Assembly (NCBI GenBank): GCA_016490735.1
Contig: JAEMWC010000616.1
Location: forward strand, 477,805 to 541,804
Origin: Pachyseris speciosa
Taxonomy: Eukaryota > Cnidaria > Anthozoa > Scleractinia > Pachyseridae
Direction: 5' to 3'
DNA length: 64,000 bases
Shown here: positions 1-22,671 of the stretch, in pieces
Numbering within the stretch: the stretch's first letter is position 1
Layout of the letters: each line of letters begins with the position of its first letter
Notes under the pieces: generated by a model
What the model was told of the DNA's origin: nothing
The model's input: only the letters and a program-made list of their open reading frames with translations
The model's database searches: none
Translations under genes and position numbers: made by a program

Positions 1-240
1 TGTAATAAAACGCCATACGTCTTTTTGTTTGGTCGATCGTTTACTTTATTCTCATAACCACTCTATGCTGGTTCAATTAATCTTTGAATGGAAAGATGAG
101 GTTAGCTCATGCTGGTGTTCAAAAAATGAAAACATGAACTTCTAAAAGCAAACAAAAATACGGTTTTAGAGTTAAGAGATCAGTGTTTGCTTAGATTTAA
201 CCAGAACGTTTTTCTCTGTTTTATCTCATCTGATTAACAG

Positions 241-10598
<10,358 letters not shown>

Positions 10599-10766
10599 AT
10601 TGCTAGTAATTTATTGTAACCCAGGTTTGTTTTCATCTTTCCTCCTTAATGGTGCTTGTAATGCCAGCGTTTTCTCTATTTCAATGCGCTATCCTGGAGT
10701 TTTGACTCGTTCAACCCCCATCTGCCGCTTTAAAATCCAAGCTGATGAATTCATCATGAATGATTA

Positions 10767-11182
10767 TAGGGGGATTCATGCTTACGTCATTGTTTACATT
10801 TTTGCTCATTTGCATACGGCTTTGCTTACAGAAGGGAAGATGTTAGATGTGATTTGACTCCAGGCAACTAAAGAGCTAGTGAAATTTAATACATTGTGAA
10901 ATTTTTAGCTCCTTAGGTGTAGTATTCAAGGAGATATTGTCTTCCAAAAACTGCAAAATTTCTGGGTGGCAAAAGCACTAAAGAGCTCATACATTCTTTG
11001 CAAAATTTTGAGGTTTTAAACCCGCGTTGCACAAAAAGTATTCAGTACATGAGGCTCATATTCATTGGCAGAGTTATTCATACTATGACCTTTCAATATT
11101 CAGAACTAATTTATTTGTAGCTCCATCAGAAACTGTATTGTTCATGCTAATGAGGCAAATATTGTAAACAAGGATTCCCCTA
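10767..11182. mobile_element. MITE with TAGGGG ends and TA target duplication, copy 1
   Basis: The ends are TAGGGGGATTC and GGATTCCCCTA, flanked on both sides by TA (10765-10766 and 11183-11184), as in Tc1/mariner-type elements. The 416-bp noncoding interior matches a second copy at 35495-35924 almost throughout, for example TGATTTGACTCCAGGCA. It sits just after the short-form INF2 stop. Confidence 0.9.
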
Positions 11183-14100
11183 TAAAGAGCTCTTTTGTCC
11201 AAAGTACAACTGCATTAAGCCCTGGCCAAACTATCGAGCAATCTTGGATCCTACATCCAGCATTCTTTGATTGGAATGTTGAGATGGTGGCAAAGCACCA
11301 TCCAACCTATTGCTAGACTGACGAAACACGCCACCGGTACAAGTTGGCGCTGAATCGCTAAGGAAGGGAAACGAAAAGCGCTTGTAGTGTTTATGGTACT
11401 AGAGCTGTTCGAGGACGCAAATGACGGCATCAGGCGAGGAAAAACCAGGAAATGGTTAAGAGAACGAGCAGTAAAGGGTATGTTCCATACGGTTGTACAG
11501 TTATAAGTGCAAGATACACAAGGAAATGATAAGAATTGGCCCGGATCAGATTGCGTAAGTTTTAAACGCTCATGAACCGATTCGAGATTGGCTAGCAGGG
11601 CGAACTTGACTCACTTCAGGATACAACTTTGTTGGAAGAGCGGCAAAACATTGCAACATTGTTTCGTCAAGTAGAATTGTTGGGCGTAAATGTTTGAGTT
11701 TGATCCATAGCAAACTCTATCCAACGTTTGGATACCTCACAAATTAATGTGATCTGGTAAGCTGAAGCCACACAGCTTAACAGATCATATTAATTTGTGA
11801 GGTATCCTTGTCAATCCAGCCACATCCCACAAGCTTTAGATTTTCCTATCCAACGCTTGATCGAGCAAAAATAGCTTGACGAGTTCACATCATCCAACAT
11901 GGGCGGCAAACGGTCGAAAAGTTGAATTGAGCAAAGGTGGAACGTTCAATAGCTTGGCTAGGGGCTTTACAGGCTATCCTTAGAGCTTACTGACAATTCC
12001 AACTTTCAATTTCTTTAAAGTTATAGGGCATATGCACGTTACGTCATCACTGCCATGTTGGTGTACCGTGAACAAAAGATTTCTCATCAGCTTCTTTTGT
12101 TATTGTCCACCAACATGACCGCCAACCCATTGTCATTCGAATCTCTGGAGACTGGTTGCATACCCTCTATATAAGTGTCCGAACAAGTCATAATAAGTAA
12201 AATTATAGGTCATGATCGTCCGAACAAACCGTCATTGGCATCAAATTATCAGGAGATCGACGCTGAGGGGCGTTGCAGCCCAAACTAGTATTTATGCAAA
12301 GCTAACAAGTGTAATTCTCAGGGAACGAATTAAATTTGATAAGCGAGGTTGGCTTTGTTGTGTAGAAAAAACCGCTTTTGGAAAACTTAAAGTGCGACGA
12401 ATGTAAGATGCTGTTTCAAAAGGAATTGCTACTAAAATTTCAGCAGTTACAAATTAAAATTGGTGATGGTAAGGTGTTGTTTCAAAAGGAACTGTTCAGA
12501 ATTAAAAATTGCAGCATTTATAAAATAGGTAATGGCATAAAATGCGATTTTAAACTGGAGAGAAAGATTTCAGTTTTGCATGTGTAAAATTGTCCTTTTT
12601 GGAGGTAAAAACAACAGCACACCATTTTCCTTCCATATTCAAATTGGAAATTTTTCATTCAACGAAACTTCAAGAATTTTAACCCAGTATTCTTGTACTT
12701 GTTTGCTGTAGTAGATAAGTGAGAAAAGCAGTTTGTAATGGGACCTTTTAAAAAAGTATTTTTCTTGTCTTACTGTTGTGCTAAATTATTTATGTATAAT
12801 TTTCTAAACTTTAGATCATAATTATTTTGTGGAGAGATACCGTAAAAAAATGCTTAGAATATTTTGATATATTTTTGTCGTAAGATTTCTAATTTTGAAT
12901 AAATTTTTAGAACGTTGCTGTTAGTTTGAGATTCCCTTGATTAATTTATTTGATGAATGGAGTTGAATTTTGAACGAGTAACCTTAGGTATAGAGTTCAT
13001 CACTGGAATGTTCCGTGATGGAAAAAAACAAGTCAAAATGTTTTGTTTTGTTTTGTTTTGACTAGCTTTACAAACGAATTTTCTAGATCACGGAGAAAGC
13101 ATTCGAAACCTTATATTAAAAGTCTTTGAGTCCGTTTATTGATATTAAAACAATATGATTATTACATATGAAGAGGGAGTCGTTTTGGGGGAGAGAAACA
13201 ATATTACAACCGTTGTGCGAAGACCTCTCCCCTGTCACATAGCAATTTCCAAAGCGTAATAATCTTGTAATAAGCTTAAGGAGGAATTAACAAGCACTTC
13301 TTTCTTGTATGGAAATGGCTGTGATAAAAGAAACATGAAAGAGGATAAAGTAGTTTGAACAACGGTTAATTTACACGTGTGGTCACAACAGAAACCGCGG
13401 TTTGCATGCTTTCGATATTCTTGTTAACGTATTTGAGTGTGTTGCTAATATTGGCTGCAGCAATTTTAGTGTGTTTACTTTTCCCAAATTTTATCAGTGG
13501 GTTTTGAACACTTTTGTCTTTAAATCAGCCAGCTTAACGTGTTACAGATCAAAAGTCTATAAACAGCACCGTGTTTGAGTACTGCCGCTAGGCAACAGAA
13601 CACCCTGGTCTTTTGAGTTCGCTTAGCCTGGTAAACACCGCCAACGTAAGCATCGTTGGCTTGTTTATTATCATAACGTTTGATTGACTGTCTGAAGAGG
13701 ATGGTAATTAAAAGCAATTGTCTAAGTTGAAACCTGGCATGGTCGAATCACGCGTAAACAATCAAAACTTGAAGAGACTAGTCAAAAATTTTCAAACATT
13801 TCGCGCTTGGCTGCACGAGAACTGATTTGTAAAACAAATACATTATTTTTGTTTGCAAAAAAAGTGTATAGATGTGTGTGCGGTGTTTTTTTTTTTTCTT
13901 TTACTTCTTCTTTAAAATGCAAAGTGTATTGGTATGGATTGCGATCTTTTTATCTATTGCCAGTGTGATATTGACATCCACCGATGCTTTTATAAAATCG
14001 AAATATTCATGGAGTCAATTAATTTAATCTCGTACGGAATAAATGAGAAACACAAAAGAGTAGCTCTGGGGCCACCCCATGACGTTTTTGTCGCATGGAA

Positions 14101-14287
14101 ACGAGGCTATAATCATGTGAAAAACTTAAACTGAGCACGTGATTATTGAGAGTCGTATTTGAATTCTCACGCACTGTCAACGAAAATATTAGAATCCACC
14201 CACTCTTTAATTTTAACCAAGGAGGTCAAAAGGTTATTCACTTTTTTCTCGCAACTGATTAATCAAACATATGTTTATATCCTTCAG
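11183..14287. other. Noncoding stretch, INF2 3' flank or long intron
   Basis: No convincing gene. A near-perfect hairpin lies at 11730-11807: arms of about 35 nt around GATACCTCACAAATTAATGT, with a loop of about 8 nt. Its flanks repeat ATCCAACGTTTG and ATCCAACGCTTGATCGAGC, suggesting the core of a larger transposon relic from about 11220 to 11960. A possible AATAAA signal lies at 12898. A (TTTTG)n run lies near 13041 and a poly-T near 13887. If the alternative exon is real, this stretch is its 3.8-kb intron. Confidence 0.6.
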
Positions 14288-16061
14288 GTTCTTACGTGTT
14301 TCATAGTCCGGAGGTTGATGGAAGCAAGCCAGTACCACACAATATAACTGATGGGTGTGCAGACGGAAACGTCAACAAAACAACACAGGTGATGGCTGCG
14401 CAAAATGGAGAAATATCCGAGAAACTCGCGGCTGCACCTCCTACCCAAACGGAAAACACCAGTTATGAACAATTCAGAAGAAAGAGAGGGAACCACTACA
14501 CCAGGCATGGGTGATTTGTCTAAACTTGAACAGAATAAACGAAAGGATGGTCTCTCTGTTATAACAGAAAATAAATCAGAAGAAGATTTAGCGAATCAAG
14601 CGCAAGAAGAACGAAATAAACATGTAGAGGCAATGCAAGTGGAATCTCTGAAAGACTCCAACTCCACTGATGAGCGTGCTCATACAACAGTCAGTGACAG
14701 AAATGTTGTTGCCAAACCTGGCGATGTAGCAATTGTAAATGGAGTTCATGAAGACCTAAGTGCCGAGGAAGCAATTCGAAGCGACAGCAAAGAGGCGAAG
14801 CCTGACCTTGTAACAGTGAAAGAAGGATATAGCTTAGCTACGCCGAAACAAAAAGCAATACTTGCGAATGGAGGGCAGAATAATACAGAAGCAAATGACG
14901 TTTTACCCAATAAAAAGCCGAACATGGGATCACTTGAAAACGAGTCCAGGAAACAGCAAAGACCAGGTGACGACAACTGTGGTTTGAACAAGACGACAGA
15001 TTTTGATAATTTTCAACCAGTAACACCCTTAAAACATATTGATAAAGAAAATGTTGTTAGCAGTTTAACTTCGTCGACCCCAGTTAATGATTCAAGGAAG
15101 AAATTAGAAACATCGTTAGAATTGTCCGATATTCCTCTGGCTTGTGAACAGTTTGATTCTGGAAAGGACAGCACGTTAAATTCTTTAGGAGGTTCTCCAG
15201 AGCTGAAATCCAAGAAAATGACTGGAGATACAGCAAACAGTGTAGAAGGACGCTTAGAAAACAAGAAAGTTGATGGCCTTGAAAAAGGCGGGAAAACTGA
15301 ATCTGTGAACCAATCACATGATGATGATGACGATGACGATGAAACATCACGCGGTACTACAGATGATAGCCTTTGGGTTCCTCAAGTTGCTTCAGGTGAT
15401 GAGAAGGGATTTAGAAAAAGAAACCAAGATAAAAAACCAATGACAACAAAAACAAACGCAAAAGGAGTGCAGAAAATGGCGGAAAAACTGGGGAAGCTGT
15501 ACCGCATTTCACGATCGACCAAAGCGACATTTTCGACGACCAAACTGATAAAGACAGCTTGGAAAATCCAAGGGAAAATCATACAGAGAACATAATACGG
15601 ATGAAAAGGAAAACGAGGAGAAGCCAAGAAAACGGCGTGCAAGCGAGCCTGGCGTTCATTTCGAGTCACTGAGCCCGCTAATGGAAGACAGAGAATCAAG
15701 CAACACGTTTTTGAATCCTTCTGGCGCTCAGTCAGCTAAAGTTAAGCGGAATAAATCGCTCGTGGCGCGCGGGATTTCCAAAATGTTCGGCGGGAAGCGA
15801 AAGTTGAGGGAAAAAACGAAAAAGAAGACAAAAACATTTCTCCTTTTCTGTGGATTCTGACATCAATGCGACTCATGATGAGTTTGATGTCCAAGAAAAT
15901 TGCCAAGAGAAGAAGAAGAAGAAAAAGAAGGATAAGGAGAGAAGAAGAAAGACTTACAACCTGAAGGCGGGGACGTCAAGAGCTCGTCTCGAAAATTTGG
16001 TGGTCTGTTTTCTCGAGGGAAGAAGAAAGAAAGAAACGTCAACCAAAGTGATTGGAAATAG
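14288..16061 (+). CDS. Probable long alternative C-terminal exon of INF2, or a separate acidic protein; frameshifted
   Basis: It follows a good acceptor (TCCTTCAG at 14287). Entry phase needs two bases (GT) and fits the CTAG|GTAATG site in the INF2 exon at 10455. The product would run ...GSYVFHSPEVDGSKPV..., a low-complexity acidic and lysine-rich tail. It has a (DDE) cluster near 15320-15345 and basic motifs SKMFGGKRK (near 15778) and FGGLFSRGKKKE, ending at TAG 16059-16061. The frame changes near 14455, 15485, 15595 and 15805, all in or near homopolymers, and once or more after that. Vertebrate INF2 also has a long disordered tail after its DAD. I recognise no domain. Linkage to INF2 is inferred from strand, order and phase only; a separate or decaying gene is possible. 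Confidence 0.5.
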
Positions 16062-16654
16062 CTTTCTCTTTTTCAATTGTGCAAGTCATCAGTGAGCAAA
16101 GAGTTTTCTAGTTGCTATAAAACCTAGATTTCCAGCCAATTTCATACTTAGAAAACAAGAACAACTACTTGCCATTCCCGTAGGAAAATGCCGAGTCCTT
16201 GCCATCAGCGCTGAGCGCGGGAAAACACTGGGTTGATTAATTGATAAAACATTGCGCATATGCTGTCTTTTCAGGTTGCATTGGCAGAAATTTAGGACGT
16301 CATTTGGAGTAACTTTCAGTGCCTCCATGATTCTTAATTAAACGACTGAAGAGCATATAACACAGATCGATCCTAAACAGCGCTGTTGCTTTCAAGTCGT
16401 TTGTAGACAGAAGTTCTCCCGTCTATTTTATAGTTTATTCGTGATAATGAGGATCGCTGCATAAGTCATGATTTTTACTTTAAGCCTAACTTACAGGTCG
16501 CTTTTCAGTCGAGTAGAATACAGATACAGACATTGAGATTGCAGATAAAAATTGAAACTGCTCTATGATCGACTTTCAGACTGGACGTCTCTCACAATGA
16601 CGGTTTTTACTTGTTGTATGTTTGTTGACTTTTACAACAAAACTGTACACTGTT
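16062..16654. other. Noncoding spacer
   Basis: I see no gene in this stretch. A GCGCGGGAAAA motif lies near 16215. The remainder is AT-rich unique-looking sequence up to the tandem duplication. Confidence 0.6.
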
Positions 16655-17427
16655 GTAAAAAAGAAAGCTAAGTAACTTACCGAGGCAATAATAATCCTTC
16701 CAATTTTGAATGCCAACGATAGAATCTCCATGTATAGAAGCGTAGTCGGAAGGCGTAGTCTTAGTTTTGGAGCTTCTAACCAAACCACTGAGTCAATATT
16801 TGCTCTGACCAGTCTGGAATTTTCTGACCAATGTTCAGGGATATTTATATTTTTCGTGAAAGAGAGGTGAGCAGTCGAGCGGCGTTCTGGTTACATGTAA
16901 AACCAACACCAAAGTTATCCCATCAATCCAGTCATAACAGATGCACTGAGGCAATCTGGATTCCAAACAATTTTTTTTTAACCCACCTTTCCTAGTTCCT
17001 AGGCCTTTTTTGGCCGCGGTCAAACTGTTTTGGTAACGTGGTCTGTCACTGAAATGAATTTTACTTGTGGTTAACGAAGAAAGGGAACTTATTTGCTCAA
17101 AAGCAGAGACTACCAAACCAAAACCCAAATATGCGCGAAGTGCTTTCGATGCTCATTGAAAAGTGTTGTACATAACTACAAATTATTGCATATCACTTCC
17201 CTATGACAATAGACCCTGTGCAATACTGGCTGCCTTTGCAATACTGGCTGCCTTTAAATTATTCACTTTGTTCGTATTCAAAAATAGCCTCACTAACGTC
17301 GGTTTTGAGATCAAAATTCTAAAGAATTTGTTTTCCCGAACGAGGTTAGTGAGGCTATTTTGAATACGAACAAAAAGAATAATGTTAAGGCAGCCATTTT
17401 TGCATAGGGTCTGTGGTCAGTTGTTTT
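16655..17427. repeat. Tandem duplication of about 770 bp, unit 1
   Basis: The unit runs from AAAAAAGAAAGCTAAGTAAC to GGGTCTGTGGTCAGTTGTT and is repeated immediately at 17428-18196. The two copies differ almost only by one- or two-base indels in homopolymers. The right part (about 17206-17420) is a foldback: arms of about 55 nt around TAGCCTCACTAACGTCGG, with outer ends AGACCCTGTGCAA and TTGCATAGGGTCT. Open frames on the minus strand (16835-17128) are not convincing genes. Confidence 0.9.
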
Positions 17428-18196
17428 GTAAAAAAGAAAGCTAAGTAACTTACCGAGGCAATAATAATCCTTCCAATTTTGAATGCCAACGATAGAATCT
17501 CCATGTATAGAAGCGTAGTCGGAAGGCGTAGTCTTAGTTTTGGAGCTTCTAACCAAAAACCACTGAGTCAATATTTGCTCTGACCAGTCTGGAATTTTCT
17601 GACCAATGTTCAGGGATATTTTATTTTTCGTGAAAGAGAGGTGAGCAGTCGAGCGGCGTTCTGGTTACATGTAAAACCAACACCAAAGTTATCCATCAAT
17701 CCAGTCATAACAGATGCACTGAGGCAATCTGGATTCCAAACAATTTTTTTTAACCCACCTTTCCTAGTTCCTAGGCCTTTATTGGCCGCGGTCAAACTGT
17801 TTTGGTAACGTGGTCTGTCACTGAAATGAATTTTACTTGTGGTTAACGAAGAAAGGGAACTTATTTGCTCAAAAGCAGAGACTACCAAACCAAAACCCAA
17901 ATATGCGCGAAGTGCTTTCGATGCTCATTGAAAAGTGTTGTACATAACTACAAATTATTGCATATCACTTCCCTATGACAATAGACCTGTGCAATACTGG
18001 CTGCCTTTGCAATACTGGCTGCCTTTAAATTATTCACTTTGTTCGTATTCAAAATAGCCTCACTAACGTCGGTTTTGAGATCAAAATTCTAAAGAATTTG
18101 TTTTCCCGAACGAGGTTAGTGAGGCTATTTTGAATACGAACAAAAGAATAATGTTAAGGCAGCCATTTTTGCATAGGGTCTGTGGTCAGTTGTTTG
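17428..18196. repeat. Tandem duplication of about 770 bp, unit 2
   Basis: Second copy of 16655-17427, including the foldback at about 17977-18189. It ends at CAGTTGTTTGTAGACATG, where homology stops. Confidence 0.9.
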
Positions 18197-19424
18197 TAGA
18201 CATGCATACCATTAAAATGTCTTCGTTTCAAATAAATGCGATTGTTTTTATAGTACCACAGTTTATTGTCATAGAGCTAAGTGTAATCCTATTATTATCC
18301 AGTTCTCCGTTGTCGTGGTAGAACAAAGAATTTTCATCGCAATCGGACAACAGAAAAGTCTTGGGAATACAAAAATTCTGCTTCCTTGGCGATGTACTTT
18401 CCTCTTTAGCAGTGTAGAATGTACAATCCACCTCTTGTATCAAGTAATCACGTGCTCAGTATCAAAGGCTAACAACCGATATCTTTTGCAAGTATCGATC
18501 CTTTTGTGGGGCTTTCCCACGATAATATCAAACAACTGTCATCGAAATCGCGCCGCCCTTTCCGCCCAATAGGCAGACCGGGAGGTGTTCCTGGGGGATT
18601 TTTTGGGGGGGGGAAATGAACCAGGAGAGTTCCTTGTTCCATAATACACCTTCATTGTATCTCGCTACCCAAATTGAAACGGAAATGATCGTGGATGTGG
18701 GGCGGCTAAGGGATAAAATTCAGGAGAGGGCGGCGAAATAGGCTGGTACCAGTTCCTTCTCCGTATTTTCCTCCTCGCTCCAGACTCGCCGCGCCTTTAT
18801 CGCCGCTTACACTCGCGACTTCGCAGAAAGGGACTGTTTGCAGTCTAGCGTAAATCAGACTATTAATGCCATTATTCAGAACTGAAAAAAACTGCTTGCG
18901 CGAGTCTTATCTCTGGAGAATACAAACGTGTTGAGTGTTACTGATGTTTCGCGCAGGTTTAACAGAAAAAGCCCTCTGAACTCTTTACCAACTTCTATAA
19001 CTTTAATTTTCTTTTTTACAACGTTTCAAAATATCTTATTTTCATAATACGATTATCATGTTTGTCTGCGAATAAATAACATGTTAATTACATTTTACAA
19101 CAAAATCTGTAACAAAGTCCTTGGAATTCGGAGCACGTAGACTATTACACTATAATAAACATAAATTATATTATTAAAGTGGAAGGTTCCATTTAAATAC
19201 TTCCACTGAGTGATTTGCTTTGATGTCTATTTTCCAAAGCCTATTTTTTCTATTTGTCTCTTCAAAACCAACTTTTGTTTCAAGGTCTTCAATATTTCTT
19301 CTTTCTATGTTGTTTTTTTCAACTTAAAATTCTGTCCATTTCTCAGAAGACTAGCATTGAGATTCCATACTAGTTCACGTATACTATCTAGACACCTTCA
19401 GCTATATCACCGTGGCGATGTGTT
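18197..19424. other. Noncoding spacer downstream of the TLC gene
   Basis: No gene recognised. It holds a G-rich patch near 18597-18615 and a pyrimidine-rich GC-richer block at 18750-18830. It is otherwise AT-rich. Confidence 0.55.
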
Positions 19425-22400
19425 TCAGTACTTTTCGCCTAAGTCAACGTCCACAACCAACTGTCCTTTCAACTCAGTAGGCGTTGTAGATTCAAGTGGT
19501 AACAAAGCCGGTGTTTCTTGAGTCAAATTCAGATCCTTTCCCCAGAGAGCGTTTTCGGTGATATTTATAGATCCAGACAAACCATCCTTTGCCAGTAAGA
19601 GCTTCTTTAGACCCTCGTTATTTATGGCGCTTATGGGCGAGGCAGGCTTCGAAGTTTTGCGCGTACTGGGACAATGATCATGGGAAGGCGCGGGAACTTT
19701 GAAAATTGGCGGGAAAGTTCGGCCAGAGCATCTCTGAAGAACCATAGGTCCACGGCGGCAAAGAAGACGAGACTCAGGAAAAAAAATGCAAGTGGTACGT
19801 AGGACATTTTCAGCAGATCACTCACTGACGTCAAGAATGAGATGAAGACGAGAGAGACTGGGATGATTCCTTTGATGATTACAGCGATCATGAAGGCCAA
19901 CGCTGACCCAACCTTTCGCAGCTTCGATTCTTCTCGAAGGCAGATCATGCGGCGAAAAACGTTCTTGTTCGCGCTCAGCGAACACCAGGCTTCCTTCCAC
20001 GAACAGAATCACCAATCCCATGATTGTGTTTTGCTCGCAGGCCAAAATGCTTATGTAAGTTGCCATAGCAACAAGGTGGTGGACAAGAAGCGGTTTGTAG
20101 TGGAGGATGTGAGTTTTGAAGGTGAGGACTTCCGCTGTCTTGAAAACATAATGGCCCAGGGCAATGGAAAACACCAGGCAGAATGTCCCATTGTAGTCAA
20201 AGAAAGGATCCTCAAGGATGTTTGAGTTTGTCAACAAAATGATTCCACACACTGGTAAAGTTGGTATAAATATCAGATTGGTAGAACTGGAAAGAAAAAA
20301 TAAGAAAAACTGTTAGAAGGGAGATTTAACGATCAGTAATAAGGCTGCGTGCGTGTTCTGGGGGACAGTTGTTACTCAATCGTGCGCGACCGCCAATCAC
20401 GAGACTACAAGGAGCAAAATACGCATAAACGAGAAAAAATCGCTATCCACGCGGAAAGGCGACGCAGCCAATCTCGAATGACCAAAGCTTAACATTTTGT
20501 CAAAAAACAGACGCTATGTGGTGTAATTAACGAAATGTTCGGCCCTTCACTGTCTTGCCATATGATTCATTTACAGACGGCGGCTAAATGGCAGCAGGCA
20601 ACATTTGAACGGGAAGTTAAAAACATGAGTGTTGAAGCTAAGGAAGCAGAAGGTTTCTTTTGCTAAAAAATACGCCAACGTCCTCTGCAGACAAACAGTT
20701 TAAAGTGACAATTAAATAGATAAAAGGTTTCCTGCCTCTGTCGATGGCCTGTTTCTGCAGTGTTTTTTTGTACTCTCAACAAATAAATGTTTTCTGGGTG
20801 ACAATGTAATTTTCCCATATCTCGGAGAGGTTTTTTATTCATTTATATGCAAAACGAACTGCGTCAATCGTGGGTAGCACTTGTCATTAGAATTAGTAGT
20901 ATTTTCTTGTCTTGTACGTTAAAGACTCTCCTCAGATCCAAAACAATAAGGAAGTCGAATTTAATAGCAGAAATGCCGCAAAAAGGAAAACTTGACCATT
21001 TTAATTTTCGCAAAAGTTACAATAAACCCGAAGTTATTTCAGCAAAAAGAAAACTGTCATTTATTAGCTGACGCTAAAGATACACTCAAATTTGTCTTGG
21101 GTAAAATAAAATGGCATGATCCGGGTGTAAACTTATAAAGATGCTAAAATGACGCCGTGTGGTTTGTCATTTCTGTCATGGGACAAGATGGACATAATGA
21201 TCATGACGCGAAAGGCGTGGGTATCACTGGGAAATGAGAAATTTCCTTTCATGTTTTGAGATCGATGTTGCCTTTAGACTTCTTCTTTCGTCACCAGATA
21301 TCGATTTAAATGGCAGTAACTTAATAATTTATCAGTTTCTTGCTGCTTCTGCCCGCCTTCGTCCCACGTGTAACTTACACTCCTGACAAACAGCCTTGCT
21401 GCAAATCTTTGTAAATCAACCTGACTCTTTTCGAAAATATACCAAATAAAATAACAAGGATCTAAAATAAGGTTTTAACGTATCAGCCCAAAGGACAGGC
21501 TGCATCGCGGAATCGCACGCGTCTAAGTTGCTTAGTACGTGTTCCGTTTAATCTCGCACGCGCGAGTTTTAGTAGTTCCTCAAGCGTCAGCTTTCCTTTT
21601 CGGTGAACATGAACAGCTCGTAGAATTCAGTAACAGAAGACTAATTCGATATTAGAGTTCCACGAGATATTGAAGCAACACTTATTCAACAAACGTATTG
21701 CAAGCTAAGGGTTTTTACTATATTTTTCCCCCGCAACTAATTAAATTATTAATGCTAATGACAAGAACGGAACTCGATGCAATATCATTAGAAAGGCATA
21801 TTGAAAATACGTTAAAATATCTGTCTCTTAGCAAAGACTTTTTTAGCTACTGATTAATTGCACAGTTTGCTATTTCGTATTTTCTCAAGAAAGTGTATTT
21901 TCTTAGTAAAAACTGACAAATTTGTTAAACACAATTAGGTCTTCTTGGTACGAATAGAGGCATTGATATTTAAATGATTAAAAATAATAAAAAAGCACGG
22001 CGTAGAGGTATATTTAGTCGATTTCCATTATTAAAGTTCCTGGCAGAAAAAAATTTCACAAGATGGCAAGACCAACGAGGTTTTTTGAAACTCCAGTATT
22101 TAAGAAGCCCAGGGTATTTTGCGGGATCAAATTCTAAGTAACTTGAGGTCTGAGAAGTCAGACATAGAGAATTTCTGTGAAATATTTTTCAAATCTTCTT
22201 TTATCGGAAAGAAACACTATCTATGGCAACCTCTGGCCCTATTTAGGCATAACTTCCCTTCTCTATTCATTTGTTCAAACTCCTGTTTGCTTTTGATAAA
22301 GTACTAATTATTGTCCAAATTTCAGTCCCATGGAGCCTTAAAACCGGAAATGACATTTCAAACTATGTGTTACAATAACAGTATGCAAAAACCTCCCTTG

Positions 22401-22671
22401 TCAGCTTGAATATTTAGCCTACTCAGAATACTCCATCACACAAAAAGTATACTTACAACCGCCGGCAGAAGAAGGGTATTTCTTGTGCATCTTCGTTCTC
22501 GAAATCGTCCTTTCGTTGGCTGTGACGAAATCCTCGCAGAACCAAACGACACAACTTCGGCAAAACTACACTCCACGCCACACAGAAGTTTACAGTCACT
22601 GATGCAATAAAAAGGATTTCTAAACTTTTGTAACTCAGGAACAGAGATGGGACGCTTGCTGGTGTTGACAT
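19425..22671 (-). CDS. TLC-domain multi-pass membrane protein
   Basis: There are two exons on the minus strand: 22671-22457 and 20286-19425. They join in phase (CGG CGG TT / T TCT ACC). The start is taken at ATG 22671 (MSTPASVPSLFLSYKS); an in-frame ATG at 22788 would add about 39 residues. Exon 1 has one membrane helix (LEILFIASVTVNFCVAW). Exon 2 has several, including FCLVFSIALGHYVFK and the double-histidine segment LLVHHLVAMATYISIL that marks TLC (TRAM-LAG1-CLN8) domains. The frame shifts near 19951-19980, and a second frame continues with MIAVIIKGIIPVSLVFISF and VPLAFFFLSLVFF. It shifts again near 19640-19740 into a soluble tail ending at 19425. TLC proteins act in ER or plasma-membrane lipid metabolism; which subfamily this is I cannot say. 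Confidence 0.75.
20059..20072. promoter_or_regulatory. Perfect RFX X-box palindrome, inside TLC exon
   Basis: GTTGCCATAGCAAC matches the RFX-family X-box consensus (two inverted half sites). It lies within coding sequence for the conserved HHLVAMATY segment, so protein constraint may explain part of it. A regulatory role is unproven. Confidence 0.3.

Noticed and set aside
14405..15595. Stand-alone 396-codon gene starting at ATG 14405
   Set aside because: The open frame extends upstream in another frame to a good acceptor at 14287, and the first residues from this ATG look like out-of-frame sequence. It is treated as part of a larger exon with indels.
16835..17128. Minus-strand frame starting MGFGLVVSAFEQ, repeated at 17610
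   Set aside because: It is duplicated with the 770-bp unit, with frame breaks between copies, and has no recognised domain or splice context that I could confirm.
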